This document shows, one piece after another, positions 46,168 through 55,066 of a DNA stretch of 64,000 bases. Within the stretch, counting starts at the first letter, position 1, and each line of letters opens with the position of its first letter. The position numbers and the translations under genes are program-made. The notes under the pieces are model-generated. The model saw only the letters and a program-made list of their open reading frames with translations. It was not told the origin of the DNA and did not search any database. This DNA comes from Algoriphagus sp. (lineage in GTDB: Bacteria; Bacteroidota; Bacteroidia; Cytophagales; Cyclobacteriaceae), in assembly GCF_030694375.1 (NCBI RefSeq), contig NZ_JAUXYL010000020.1, forward strand, positions 1 through 64,000, given 5' to 3'.

Positions 46168-46628
46168 ATTTTTTGTAGCTAAGGCTTTTTCAGAGCGGTC
46201 GAGGATACTCCTCTCCCAAAAGAATCAAGTTACTTAGCCTTGAGCGAATTCCAAATTCATTTGATTGTAAAGACAGCCTGTGATTTTAATTTCAATTAAA
46301 AATCAACTCAACCCTTTCATGGAAGTCAATTGAACGATTATTTACAAAGGTGATCTTCTGACTAGACAAAATGATGAAACTCTGGATTTGTAAAATGTGG
46401 ACGGAGTCACTGTGTTAGATTCTACTAAAAATCAGCAGTCTCAATTCTACATTGAAACCCTCCTTTTGGGTGTTGTTGAACTTTAGATTGGGCTGAAAGA
46501 TGAGCGCCAAAACAGATGGGTTTGATGTGGTAATCCCTTAGATCCTTTGAATCAACTCATTTAAAAAGCGATCCATTGGCATTCGGATTGAAAAGTGCCC
46601 GGCTTTTCCAGAATTTCAACAGCAAGAA
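46168..46628. other. Intergenic region with a degenerate REP-like unit
   Basis: The 461 bp contain a degenerate unit at about 46240-46270 (GAGCGAATTCCAAATTCATTTG) and otherwise AT-rich sequence with no coding signal. Confidence 0.45.
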
Positions 46629-47036
46629 TCAAAATGCATAACCGAAAGATACCTGTGGCCAAAAAGGAAAAAAGGTTGTCCGGTCAAATATGGGGGTGAT
46701 TCCTGCCCTGAAGGTGAATCCCCCATCGAGTGGCTCCAATCTGTATCCCAAACTCATGGTTCCGATAAAAGTTGAGCCCTTTTCACCTGAGCCAACCGGG
46801 CCAAAATCGGATGATGCAGCTGCACTGAGTAGCGTAGCTCCCGCACCCACTTCAAAGTAATGCTTGTCCTTGCCAAAAAGGTAATTGACTACAAGGGGGA
46901 TGGTGGTCAGACTATTTCCATCAATGGCTACATAGCCTATGCCTGCACGTCCTCCCAATCCTTTTAAACTCTGGCTGAATCGGGTGTCATAATTCAGGGA
47001 GTAGGTTAGGCCATTTCCTAATACCTCCATATACAC
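46629..47036 (-). pseudogene. Outer-membrane beta-barrel protein missing its signal peptide
   Basis: The 135-residue frame begins with a GTG codon and reads VYMEVLGNGLTYSLNYDTRF, which has the look of the mature N-terminus of a small barrel protein, then alternating strands (FEVGAGATLL, FIGTMSLGYRLE) and ends in SFGYAF with a C-terminal phenylalanine suitable for BAM. The preceding in-frame codons (QRRRSQA) follow a TAG stop, and the region upstream is the 3' end of the peptidase gene. The signal sequence seems to have been removed by a deletion, so export is unlikely. Confidence 0.65.
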
Positions 47037-47841
47037 GGCCTGACTTCTTCTCCTTTGCTAAATCAGTCTGAAAAATTAAGTAAAGGGCTTCATAGAGTTT
47101 AGGGTGATTCTTTTGGAGTAAAACTGGTCGCTCAAAAAAATATTCTGCCGCAACAGCCAAAAATTCCACTTCGTTTAGCGCTGCATAGGGATTGATATCG
47201 CTAGTTCCGGATTGGATTTCATCTGTCTTGGTTTTGATAAGACGAAGCCAAGGCAATACGGACTGGTTTTCCATAAAAAAAGACGGAATACCGTCCAAGT
47301 CTCCATCCTGCTTGTCAAACAGGTGAACAAACTCATGGATGCCTACATTATGTTTGTCCGATTGATTGTCAAACCCCAACCACAGGGCTGGCTTTGAAAA
47401 AATCACGACATGATCGATGGCCCCGCCACTCCCCACTAATCCTGAAATTTCCCGATTCTGACCTTCGAATTCAAACGCTTCGGAGAAAGTGTCAGGATAC
47501 AATAGCACTTCCCATAGCTTATTGTACTCCCAATTTGGAAAGGCAAAAATCGGAATCACAGCGCTACTGGCTACCAATAAGCGGTCCTCGTCATTGACTT
47601 CTGTGCCGATTCCGGTGATCCTAATCCGATTTAAAAAATGTTGAACAGCCGATTCAAATCTGAGCCTTTCTTCAGCAGATAAGCCCTTATAAAATTTCAC
47701 CTTCTCAAGTAAAAAACTGCTCCAGTGTTTTGGAAAAGACACCGGCACATCAAATCCGCTCCTTTTCACCTTCGATCGGTAGATGACCCAAATCAACAAG
47801 CCAAGTAAAAATGCTGCAAAGAGGATGGTGAAGAGGTTCAA
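46987..47841 (-). CDS. M90-family zinc peptidase, MtfA-like, with altered C-terminus
   Basis: The 284-residue protein starts with a membrane helix (FTILFAAFLLGLLIWVIY), then a soluble MtfA fold with FYKGLSAEERLRFE, the zinc motif HEFVH (about residues 164-168) and a later glutamate in LNEVEFLAVAAEYFFE. MtfA releases Mlc control of glucose uptake in E. coli, but homologues outside enterics have unknown targets. Its last 20 or so residues (GRVYGGIRKWPNLLPEL) are the out-of-frame reading of the adjacent barrel gene, so the native tail has been replaced. Confidence 0.85.
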   Translation of the reverse strand: MNLFTILFAAFLLGLLIWVIYRSKVKRSGFDVPVSFPKHWSSFLLEKVKFYKGLSAEERLRFESAVQHFLNRIRITGIGTEVNDEDRLLVASSAVIPIFAFPNWEYNKLWEVLLYPDTFSEAFEFEGQNREISGLVGSGGAIDHVVIFSKPALWLGFDNQSDKHNVGIHEFVHLFDKQDGDLDGIPSFFMENQSVLPWLRLIKTKTDEIQSGTSDINPYAALNEVEFLAVAAEYFFERPVLLQKNHPKLYEALYLIFQTDLAKEKKSGRVYGGIRKWPNLLPEL

Positions 47842-47959
47842 GGAATGTTGTTTTAATTGGAATTAGGCACTGCCCCTAACTGGCTAAAGATACACTTAAG
47901 AACTTCGGAAAAATTGGAAGAGTTCACGAGGAAGGACACAGCTCCTGCCTGATTACTTT

Positions 47960-48286
47960 TTATCGGAAAACACCTTTGATAAAATTGATCAAAGGAGACA
48001 AGGATCGTTGGTATTGCAGTGGCCCATTGATATGCAAAGCCAAGAAATCCAGGTGCTTGGAGTTGATGAGGTCAATTGTTTTTTGTTTTGATTTCTTATT
48101 GGTAGACTTTCTTCTTGAATTTTTGCGGATTCGATAGAAAAATCCTGTCTCAGGTAGCTTTACTACCTCACCTCCGGACTTGAGCATGTTGATCCAAAAT
48201 TCCCAATCTTCCCATCCCCAAGTCATCCTTTCATCGTATCCTCCCACGATTTCCCAGTCCTTTTTTCTGTTTATAGGTGCTGGCAT
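47960..48286 (-). pseudogene. Family 2 glycosyltransferase, C-terminal remnant
   Basis: The 108-residue frame starts shortly after a stop and reads WEIVGGYDERMTWGWEDWEFW, the acceptor-side GGxDE...EDWE signature of GT2 enzymes, followed by a KLPETGFFYRIR segment. The N-terminal nucleotide-sugar-binding half is missing. No complete paralogue sits beside it, so it is a decayed copy. Confidence 0.8.
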
Positions 48287-48487
48287 GAATAGTTAAATGG
48301 ATGGGGCTATCGACACGAATTTATAAATTGCCAGGGGATTAAACGTCAAACTACACTCATGTGGGAGAACGTATAAAATAGGTTGAATAGAAAAAATACG
48401 GAAAGGAAATTCCTTATACCAGCAAATTCAGACCTACAATGCTGCTGATTTTACAAGCGATACTCTGGTACCTACACCGAGGCAAAT

Positions 48488-49435
48488 TTAATTCAATCTC
48501 GCTGCCATTTGTGCAAAGACATCCTGCTGATTACTTCGCTCAAGGGCTGAGACGCTCGGCCGCAGACTCAATCGCGTGAAAACATGAATCTCTGAATCCA
48601 TGAGCTGAACTGCTATTTTATTCCCGTCAGAAAGCCGGAGTCCTTTATAGATCAGAACTGTACTCGTCGTGCTGGCGGTAGGGTCAAACTTTGAATGGAA
48701 TGATTTGATGAATGTTCCACTGGGGGCAACAATTCCTTTTTCAAGACCCTTTCGAACTTTTTGAATTACTTCATTGAGTTCATTTATCGTTTGGTAGGGT
48801 CTAAAGCGGTACCAGTATTTATCTTCCTCAGCCGGCTGATCGACTTCGAGGTAGACCAACATGGGGCCAACGATATCTACGATGGTTTGAAGCTTAGCCG
48901 TAGGCACAACGATGGGATCGACAAAGAAAATGTTTTTGGGTTTCACATGCTTGTCAAAATAACCGGTTTCCATCAACTCCAAAAGCAATGCTCCACTTGT
49001 GGAGGATCCCACAAAACTGATTTTGGTATAGCCCAGATTTTCCAATAACTCAAATTCCCGAATAATGGCGGCACGCCAATCTTCCCACTTGGAGGCTTTG
49101 AAATCTTCATAGCTGCGACCATGCCCATCCAACAAGAGAGAGGAAACCCGATAGTCCGCATCGGCTGACCAATCCACAAATTCCTGCCACTCAAAGGTGG
49201 AAGCAGAGTAACCATGGGAAGCGATCAGAATGTGTTTGTCCAGGTCTTCAGCACTCGGGTTGGGATATTTTGCAGAGACCAGGTAATCCTCAGGGGCATA
49301 AAGGGAGGGATCAAAAATCACATTCCCATCAAGAAGCGAGTCATTGATTTCAGGTGCATCGCTGCAAGCAGAAAAGAGAAAAACGGCCAAAAAGAGAGGC
49401 CCCGCAATCAATATGTTTTTCAAGGAAGTTTTCAT
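48488..49435 (-). CDS. Alpha/beta hydrolase lipoprotein
   Basis: The 315-residue protein has a lipoprotein signal (AVFLFSAC) and an alpha/beta-hydrolase core: ILIASHGYSASTFEW (oxyanion side), LLLDGHGRS, and the nucleophile elbow FVGSSTSGAL. A possible acid lies in IFFVDP and the terminal histidine in SEIHVFTR. Substrate unknown. It overlaps the upstream gene at 49432 by 4 bp, so the two are co-expressed. Confidence 0.87.
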   Translation of the reverse strand: MKTSLKNILIAGPLFLAVFLFSACSDAPEINDSLLDGNVIFDPSLYAPEDYLVSAKYPNPSAEDLDKHILIASHGYSASTFEWQEFVDWSADADYRVSSLLLDGHGRSYEDFKASKWEDWRAAIIREFELLENLGYTKISFVGSSTSGALLLELMETGYFDKHVKPKNIFFVDPIVVPTAKLQTIVDIVGPMLVYLEVDQPAEEDKYWYRFRPYQTINELNEVIQKVRKGLEKGIVAPSGTFIKSFHSKFDPTASTTSTVLIYKGLRLSDGNKIAVQLMDSEIHVFTRLSLRPSVSALERSNQQDVFAQMAARLN

Positions 49436-49965
49436 TTTTTATTTTCAAAAAGCTTGTAGTACAAGGTCAAATGGTAATACAGTGGCTGAAAGGTGCCTGG
49501 AGTTTTGCTTTCTTCCAGCATATTGACATAAAACCCAATTCCGGTGTTCAAGGAAAATGGGAGCTGCTTTGGCGAATAATTCAAGCCGAATTCAGGCGCC
49601 AGGAGAAAAGCAGAAGATGGGAGTTGGGCAAAAATATCGGCTTCCAAATCAGTAGTCAAATAGCCCGTATTCAATCTTCCAACAAGATGCACTTGGCGCT
49701 TTTTGAAGAAATGCCAACTTCCCGAAAATATATAACTGTCTTGCTTGAGTGCATTGGAATTGAAAGCAGTCCCCAGGCGGGAAGTCACGAAATCAAAGCC
49801 CACAAAAAGCCGATCCGGTTTGAAATTCGCAAAGGAATACTGGGCGGAAACCCCATTTTCCCAATACATCTGATGGGTTTTCTGAAGGCGAATGCCCACA
49901 TTAAACTGTTGTGCCTCTACTATGCCGGTGTAAAATAGAAGGATAAATAAAAAGTAATTCTTCAT
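49432..49965 (-). CDS. Small outer-membrane beta-barrel-like protein, unknown function
   Basis: The 177-residue product has a signal peptide (cleavage after GIVEA) and alternating hydrophobic strands (FNVGIRLQKTHQMYW, LFVGFDFVTSRLG, VHLVGRLNTGY, FSLNTGIGFYVNM, YYHLTLYYKLF) typical of an eight-stranded barrel. I do not recognise a family. It is translationally coupled to the hydrolase gene. Confidence 0.7.
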   Translation of the reverse strand: MKNYFLFILLFYTGIVEAQQFNVGIRLQKTHQMYWENGVSAQYSFANFKPDRLFVGFDFVTSRLGTAFNSNALKQDSYIFSGSWHFFKKRQVHLVGRLNTGYLTTDLEADIFAQLPSSAFLLAPEFGLNYSPKQLPFSLNTGIGFYVNMLEESKTPGTFQPLYYHLTLYYKLFENKK

Positions 49966-50124
49966 AAATAGGTCATCAATATTTCGCGATAACTAATACT
50001 TTGAAATCGCTTAGAAATCTAATCAATTTCAGGGAGTTCCCAACAGGCCAAATTCAAGCTTTGTCCCCAACTGGAGGGAATAATTCATCTCAATATTCCG
50101 ATCAACAAGTAATTGAATCACCCG

Positions 50125-50200
50125 ATTTTCACTCAAGTTTATGTAGCGAATTACAAATTCGGTTGGATGGAAGAGTGTTTTACAAACTTTGCTCAGGTGG
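50125..50200. repeat. REP-like repeat unit
   Basis: One unit of the same family: GTAGCGAATTACAAATTCG, then a spacer, then a decayed stem (AGTGTTTTACAAACTTTGCTC) and a CAGGTGGGG tail. It directly abuts the end of the mazF pseudogene. Confidence 0.7.
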
Positions 50201-50203
50201 GGA

Positions 50204-50551
50204 TCAATCCTCCAGATCCAATACAATTTTAAGGTTCTCCTTGACTTTTTGAGAGAGTTCGTTTGACAGACTTCCGATTCTCTTAAGCAGTCTTTTGTTG
50301 TCGATAGCCCGGATTTGATCAATCATCACATCGCAGTCTTCATTGACTCCTGCGACACCTTTTTCGAGCTAAACCCTCAGAATTTTGCTTTCGGGTTTTA
50401 CATTCGTGGTAATGGGGCAGATTAAGGAGGAGGGGTGAAATTTGTTCAGCAGGTCACTTTGGATGATAAGAACGGGGCTGGTTTTTCCTGCCTCAGTACC
50501 AAATCTTGGGTCAAGATTTGCGAGCCAAATCTCATTTTTTTTAGTAGTCAT
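50204..50551 (-). pseudogene. mazF: MazF/PemK-family toxin with in-frame amber codon
   Basis: The first 60 codons encode a typical MazF start (EIWLANLDPRFGTEAGKTSPVLIIQ, SSLICPITTN). A TAG at 50369-50371 then interrupts the frame, but the same frame continues for 54 more codons with normal MazF content (KGVAGVNEDCDVMIDQIRAIDNKRLL, then a closing helix) to TGA at 50204-50206. The total of 115 codons is the normal toxin length, so the gene has suffered a single nonsense change, most simply CAG to TAG. MazF is an mRNA endonuclease. This copy should be truncated and inactive. Confidence 0.85.
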
Positions 50552-50774
50552 ACTCCTCTATATCGTCAAATTCCGAAAGTACTTTCATCGATTCTTCGCT
50601 TACAAGATTGGACTCAAAGGCAAGTCGCTTGGAGAGCAGCTTTCTTTTTTGGATTCGGTTGTAGTATTGAAGTGCCTCATTGATGTACCGATTTCGGGGC
50701 TTATCCAGTGCTCCGATTACTTCTTCAGTTTCCTGAAAGATCTGATCATCAAGTTTGAGAGAAAGAGTTTTCAT
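50541..50774 (-). CDS. MazE-like/RHH antitoxin
   Basis: The 77-residue protein has an N-terminal ribbon-helix-helix (KTLSLKLDDQIFQETEEVIGAL, then PRNRYINEALQYYN) and an acidic C-terminal tail (FDDIEEYDY) that would occupy the toxin. It overlaps mazF by 11 bp in the usual order antitoxin-toxin. It is intact although its toxin is broken. Confidence 0.82.
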   Translation of the reverse strand: MKTLSLKLDDQIFQETEEVIGALDKPRNRYINEALQYYNRIQKRKLLSKRLAFESNLVSEESMKVLSEFDDIEEYDY

Positions 50775-50914
50775 TTTGCGAAGAGTTTGTATGTATCAAA
50801 AGCATATACTTTGATGGAATATTTCAAAAGATAAAAGTAGAATTATAGCTCTAAACCAGGAAAGGAATACAGATCCATAATGAGCCAGGCTATGCCTAGG
50901 TATTGTAATTTGTT

Positions 50915-51025
50915 CTAAAGCGAATTACAAATTCGTAATGATGGTCGAGCGATTTGGAAACTACGCTCGGGCAAGCCTCAAGCTACACACAGGCTTGGCT
51001 AATTACACTTAGGCCAGTATTCCAA
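50915..51025. repeat. REP-like repeat unit
   Basis: A GCGAATTACAAATTCG hairpin at about 50920-50935 is followed by a decayed second stem (GAGCGATTTGGAAACTACGCTC) and two tail motifs with CAAGCTACAC and AATTACACTTAGG. Confidence 0.7.
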
Positions 51026-51027
51026 GC

Positions 51028-52419
51028 CTAGCGGTGGTCGTTAACTTGAAAATAACCTAGTGTACCACTGCGACATTCTATCAGCACCGCGCCACCTTGA
51101 TTTTTTTTCAATATTGCATTTAACTCGTCGAGCGTATGAATTCTTCGATTGTTGGCTTTGATGATCAGTTCGCCAAGCGGCCATTCCATCTCATCAGCTT
51201 GGCTTCCTTGGTAAATGTGAGTAACGACCAGCATGGGTTTATCTTGATCAATGGTTTGCAACATTTCAAGCTGTGCAATGGGATCTACTTCCTTGATCAC
51301 TTGGATGATCTCAAAACTCAATGGTTGAATGATCATGCCAAATACTGCCAAATACTTTCTGTCATTTAAGATGGGGATGGAGGTAATGCCTTTTTCTGGA
51401 TTTCGCATGGCGAGGGCTTTGGTCTTATGAATCACCCCATCTCTCAGGTAAATAATCTCTGTAGATTCACCGATAGGAACCAGCTTCATTACGTCATAAA
51501 TGTTTTTATGCCTGTATAAACCCTCCTTTCCAATGACTATTCCATGCCGGTCAAACTCAACATCGTTGATGGAAAGGATTACATCCCGCGGCTGAATTTT
51601 GGCGGCTTCCAGAAATCCATTTGCCAATACTTTGGAGACGATCACCCCTTTGGCTTGTGACTGTCTCAATAGCGGATTAAAGTTTTCGGCATTTTTTTGC
51701 ACTTTCCCACCGATATCCGCAAAGTGAGGTTCATTAAGCAGCAGTAGGTTTTCGATGATAATTTTCACGAAACTGGCTGGAGTGATAAATCCGATGTTTT
51801 CCGCATCAATCATCACAGCTGTATTCAGCCCTATCACCTTTCCGTCTTCGTTGATACTCGGCCCGCCTGAGTTCCCCGGATTGATGGCTGCATTGGTTAC
51901 AAATCGTTCGGTGGTGTATTCTGAACCTGAAATAAAGTTGGTGATCTCACCGCCGGTAATATTGGGTTCTATCATGCCCATAGGATACCCAATTGCCTTG
52001 ATTGCCTCACCGCGTGAAGGGCTTCTTCCTTCCTTTAATTCCAAGTACTCGATATCTTTAATGGCAAGTTTCTTAAATCGGATCAACTCTTTGTCTGTCA
52101 GTCTGATTAAAGCAACATCTGGTTCCAGCTGTTTTACCAAGCCAACCACATCTGCATCAAAACGTTCTTGGCTGGTTAGCATAGAACTGATTTCGACCTT
52201 GACAGCATTTCGTACGACATGGGCATTAGTCACCATATAGCCTTCGAGATCTTTATATTTCACGAAGAATCCAGATCCTGACCAAACCCCGGGAATCTTG
52301 ATCGAAGGATTTAAAACAGATTGTATATCCTCTTCTATGTAGCCCTCTACAAGTATTTGGACAACCCCACTCATCATCTTGCTTGCACTGTCGTTAAGTT
52401 TTCGCCTTGTTCTTGACAT
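51028..52419 (-). CDS. HtrA-like serine protease without signal peptide
   Basis: The 463-residue protein has the triad H67 (VTNAHVVR), D101 (EPDVALIR) and S184 (PGNSGGPS), then PDZ-like domains (AKIQPRDVILSINDVEF; a second around 370-455 with EMEWPLGELIIKANNR). It starts MSRTRRKLNDSASKM with no hydrophobic signal, unlike the two other HtrA proteins here. The arrangement resembles plant DEG9/DEG10-type proteases. It may be cytoplasmic or exported by another route. Confidence 0.87.
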   Translation of the reverse strand: MSRTRRKLNDSASKMMSGVVQILVEGYIEEDIQSVLNPSIKIPGVWSGSGFFVKYKDLEGYMVTNAHVVRNAVKVEISSMLTSQERFDADVVGLVKQLEPDVALIRLTDKELIRFKKLAIKDIEYLELKEGRSPSRGEAIKAIGYPMGMIEPNITGGEITNFISGSEYTTERFVTNAAINPGNSGGPSINEDGKVIGLNTAVMIDAENIGFITPASFVKIIIENLLLLNEPHFADIGGKVQKNAENFNPLLRQSQAKGVIVSKVLANGFLEAAKIQPRDVILSINDVEFDRHGIVIGKEGLYRHKNIYDVMKLVPIGESTEIIYLRDGVIHKTKALAMRNPEKGITSIPILNDRKYLAVFGMIIQPLSFEIIQVIKEVDPIAQLEMLQTIDQDKPMLVVTHIYQGSQADEMEWPLGELIIKANNRRIHTLDELNAILKKNQGGAVLIECRSGTLGYFQVNDHR

Positions 52420-52819
52420 GGTTTATTAGTTGATAGATATTGAGGTAAGATCCTTAGAAATGCCTATGAAAATTAGAACTCACACAGGATGATGATATTA
52501 TCCAGTGCATTCTCCTGATCCGCTGAGGTGGACAGAACAGGCTATATGGTCTTTAAATAATAAATTGCATCATTTTCTCCGAATTAAAAATCCGAAATGC
52601 TGGTCGAGCAGGATTGATCATAAAAAAAGCTTCCATGATGCCGATTACGTGATAGCCAAAGACTGGAATGCAGGAAAGTGAAATAACAAGAGGCAAGTGG
52701 GGCAGGCAGTCAATCGCAATACCGTTGTGCTTGCGTACCCCACTGCCGAAAGCTACCTACTTCAAGTTATCCTTGCTGGCATGATTGTGGATATAGGCGA
52801 ATTGTAATATTTCTTACTT
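52420..52819. other. Intergenic region, no gene seen
   Basis: The 400 bp hold only a degenerate REP-like trace at about 52578-52612 (CGAATTAAAAATCCG, GGTCGAGCA). Confidence 0.4.
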
Positions 52820-53005
52820 ATGAACTTAAAAAGAATTTTCGGAGCCATACTTACAATTTTGGGTATAGTAGGACTTATTTATGCCGCTGTCACATTTGCC
52901 AATGAATCAGCAGGCGCTAAAGAAATGATTGTGTTTGGATCATTAGGTCTATTATTTTTCATAGCTGGCATTAGCCTAGTCAGAACTACCAAGGATGAGG
53001 TATAA
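52820..53005 (+). CDS. Small two-helix membrane protein
   Basis: The 61-residue product has two hydrophobic helices (residues about 8-27 and 37-55) separated by a short NESAGAKE loop, with a basic start (MNLKR) and charged end (RTTKDEV). The GxxxG-like pattern ILGIVGLIYAA suggests helix packing. Function unknown. Coding character is good for such a short gene. Confidence 0.65.
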   Translation: MNLKRIFGAILTILGIVGLIYAAVTFANESAGAKEMIVFGSLGLLFFIAGISLVRTTKDEV

Positions 53006-53185
53006 AAGTAATTGTAAGTAAAAATCAAAAAATCTGTTACCCTAAGGAGATTTGAAATTCAATTGAATGCTGGATTCAATCCAGATTGTATTATTGAATG
53101 AAATCCGGATCACTTTTACATAGGATTTTCAATTATTATAAAACTCGTTTTGATAGAAAGGCTTAGTTATAAAAGTTAATATCTA

Positions 53186-53340
53186 GGCCTAGGCTATAAG
53201 GCCAAACTACAGTCAGACTGGGTGATTTTATGCCGTGAAAAACTAGTTTCACCCCTTCGGGGCTATTTTTTGTTGTTTTCAGGATTTACCACGGGCTGCA
53301 CCCGCAGTCATGAATGGTTGGGCTTCTTCGGAGCTGAGTC
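53186..53340. repeat. Composite repeat, copy 1
   Basis: About 155 bp nearly identical to 53710-53863, 524 bp away. Starts GGCCTAGGCTATAAGGCC (itself a palindrome) and contains CCCCTTCGGGG, a CGGGCTGCACCCG hairpin and GAATGGTTGGGC. Too structured to be coding. Confidence 0.8.
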
Positions 53341-53465
53341 ACCAATGAACAAAAGATTTGATGGCACTTTGACTTTAGAGAAAATCCGAAGGATTGTGAA
53401 TTCCATGACCACCGGTGACTGAAAGGAGGCGTGGGTTAAAGTGATAATAAGTACTGGGAGCCCTG

Positions 53466-53592
53466 AAGGGATGATTTTATGAAAACAAGTGATAAGTTTC
53501 ACCCCTTCAGGGCTCTTGCTCATTTTTATAGGTTTTACCACGGGCTGCACCCGCGGTCATTAATGGTTAAGCTCCTTCGGAGCCGAATTCCG
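53466..53592. repeat. Composite repeat, partial copy
   Basis: Shares the second half of the composite (TTTCACCCCTTCAGGGCTCT, ACCACGGGCTGCACCCGCGG, GCTCCTTCGGAGC) with copies 1 and 2 but lacks the GGCCTAGG start and has a shorter GATTTTATG segment. Confidence 0.75.
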
Positions 53593-53627
53593 TTATTGGA
53601 TTTGTTAACTAGTCTTTTGGAGCAGGT

Positions 53628-53708
53628 GAAACGAATTACAAATTCGTTTGGATAGAGGAGCGTAGTTGCAAACTACGCCCAGACCAGTCTCAAACTACAC
53701 TCAGAGGG
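53628..53708. repeat. REP-like repeat unit
   Basis: One of the best-preserved units: ACGAATTACAAATTCGTTTGG, spacer ATAGAGGA, a GCGTAGTTGCAAACTACGC stem and the tail GTCTCAAACTACACTCAGAGG. It joins directly to composite copy 2. Confidence 0.8.
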
Positions 53709-53709
53709 G

Positions 53710-53863
53710 GGCCTAGGCTATAAGGCCAAACTACAGTCAGACTGGGTGATTTTATGCCGTGAAAAACTAGTTTCACCCCTTCGGGGCTCTTATTCGTTGT
53801 TTATAGGTTTTACCACGGGCTGCACCCGCGGTTATGAATGGTTGGGCTCCTTCGGAGCTGAAT
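53710..53863. repeat. Composite repeat, copy 2
   Basis: Near-identical to 53186-53340. The stems CCCCTTCGGGG and GCTCCTTCGGAGC have perfect arms with TTC loops. Confidence 0.8.
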
Positions 53864-53899
53864 TCACAGTTGGGTTAGTCAACTATTCATTTGGAATAG

Positions 53900-54075
53900 A
53901 TGTAGCGAATTACAAATTCGTTTTGATAGAAAGGCAGGATCGAGCGTTGTAAAAGCTTCAGTGAAGCTTTTTAGCGAGAGGCCAGCTTGCAGGGAGGGGG
54001 ATCTACGCGCAGGCCAGTGCCAAACTACACTCGGGGGCTCAAGCCAGCGTCAAACTACGCTCAGACGGGGGGGAG
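53900..54075. repeat. REP-like repeat cluster
   Basis: A GCGAATTACAAATTCG hairpin is followed by an unrelated hairpin insert (AAAGCTTCAGTGAAGCTTT) and two tails (GTGCCAAACTACACTCGG, GCGTCAAACTACGCTCAG). The insert appears to have split a standard unit. No gene lies between 53006 and 54213. Confidence 0.75.
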
Positions 54076-54213
54076 ATTTTCACTTTTTATTACCCCGCGG
54101 GGCGTAGGTTCTAATTATCACCTTTGAAGTTCGATCAGACACTGAGTGGGGTCCTAGAAGCAAGGCAAGCTAACTACTCTTAGATCGAGGTTTTTTCAAA
54201 CTTCCCCTATTAC

Positions 54214-54849
54214 CTACCAATCATCTTTTAAGTTCTTAGTATAATTTTCCTGGATTTGATCTAAAAGAATAAGTGATATTTGATTTAACTCGTTTAAAAT
54301 TACGCTCATGTTGTAAAAATTGGCATTCTCTCTTTTTTTCGCCTTCTCATTTAGAATTAGATTTTTATAATTTTTGATATATTGTTCATCTAAATTGTTT
54401 GGTTGATTAAATGTAGTGATTTGGCCATCTGAAGTAACCGCTGAAATGAATTTAAACTTGTCCAGAGTTACTCTAATTCTGCTGTCTTTTGACTCAATCA
54501 TTAAAACGTGTTCTAGGGTGTAGGTAACTTTCAAAGGTAGATAGTTCCCCATTGGGACATAATATCCGTTAGCTTGCAAAGGAAGATTTCCTTTTACTAC
54601 AAGAATCCCATTTTCTAAGTCATTTAGATCTATTACTGACTTTGAGCTTCGATAAAGTTCACTAATTGTTTTTAGACCGATTGAATGAAGTTTCTTTTGG
54701 TCGGCTTGAAATTCAAAAATTTCCCTGTAAATGATCTCACCAGAATTAACTTCAAATTCAGGAATATCTAGAGGGTAAATTTCATTTTTGGCAACTTGAC
54801 TTAAACACAAAAATGGAAGAAAAAAGAAAATGGACAGAATGAATTTCAT
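54214..54849 (-). CDS. Hypothetical exported protein
   Basis: The 211-residue product has a signal peptide (FFFLPFLCLSQ). The mature part is mixed alpha/beta with no motif I recognise. Segments such as YPLDIPEFEVNSGEIIYREIFEF and VMIESKDSRIRVTL look like strands of a periplasmic fold, and the C-terminal third is helical. AT-rich, set between two REP-like repeat clusters. Confidence 0.65.
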   Translation of the reverse strand: MKFILSIFFFLPFLCLSQVAKNEIYPLDIPEFEVNSGEIIYREIFEFQADQKKLHSIGLKTISELYRSSKSVIDLNDLENGILVVKGNLPLQANGYYVPMGNYLPLKVTYTLEHVLMIESKDSRIRVTLDKFKFISAVTSDGQITTFNQPNNLDEQYIKNYKNLILNEKAKKRENANFYNMSVILNELNQISLILLDQIQENYTKNLKDDW

Positions 54850-54984
54850 GAATACGCTCGTTTTTTCCGTAATTTACAGATAAATGGATGATCGATTGAA
54901 GTTAGGTTTAGGACTATTCTATTTAGTTTGAATTTTATACATTGGTGTTAAGGTCTTAAATATGAGGAGCCCACTCCTAGATGG

Positions 54985-55066
54985 GTAGCGATTACAAATT
55001 CTTTTTGAAAGAAGAGCGTTTTGCAAACTACGCTTAGGGATGCGGCAAACTACACTCAAGCTGGCA
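54985..55066. repeat. REP-like repeat unit, decayed
   Basis: GCGATTACAAATTCTTTTTG, a GAGCGTTTTGCAAACTACGCTT stem and the tail GCGGCAAACTACACTCAAG. It lies between two minus-strand hypothetical genes. Confidence 0.65.

Noticed and set aside
53222..53952. Short open frames in the composite repeats (starting at 53222 and 53746)
   Set aside because: They arise from the repeat sequence itself, are nearly identical by repetition and lack coding character.
53006..54213. A CRISPR array in the repeat-rich stretch
   Set aside because: Repeats are few, of unequal length and irregularly spaced, spacers are not uniform, and no cas gene is near.
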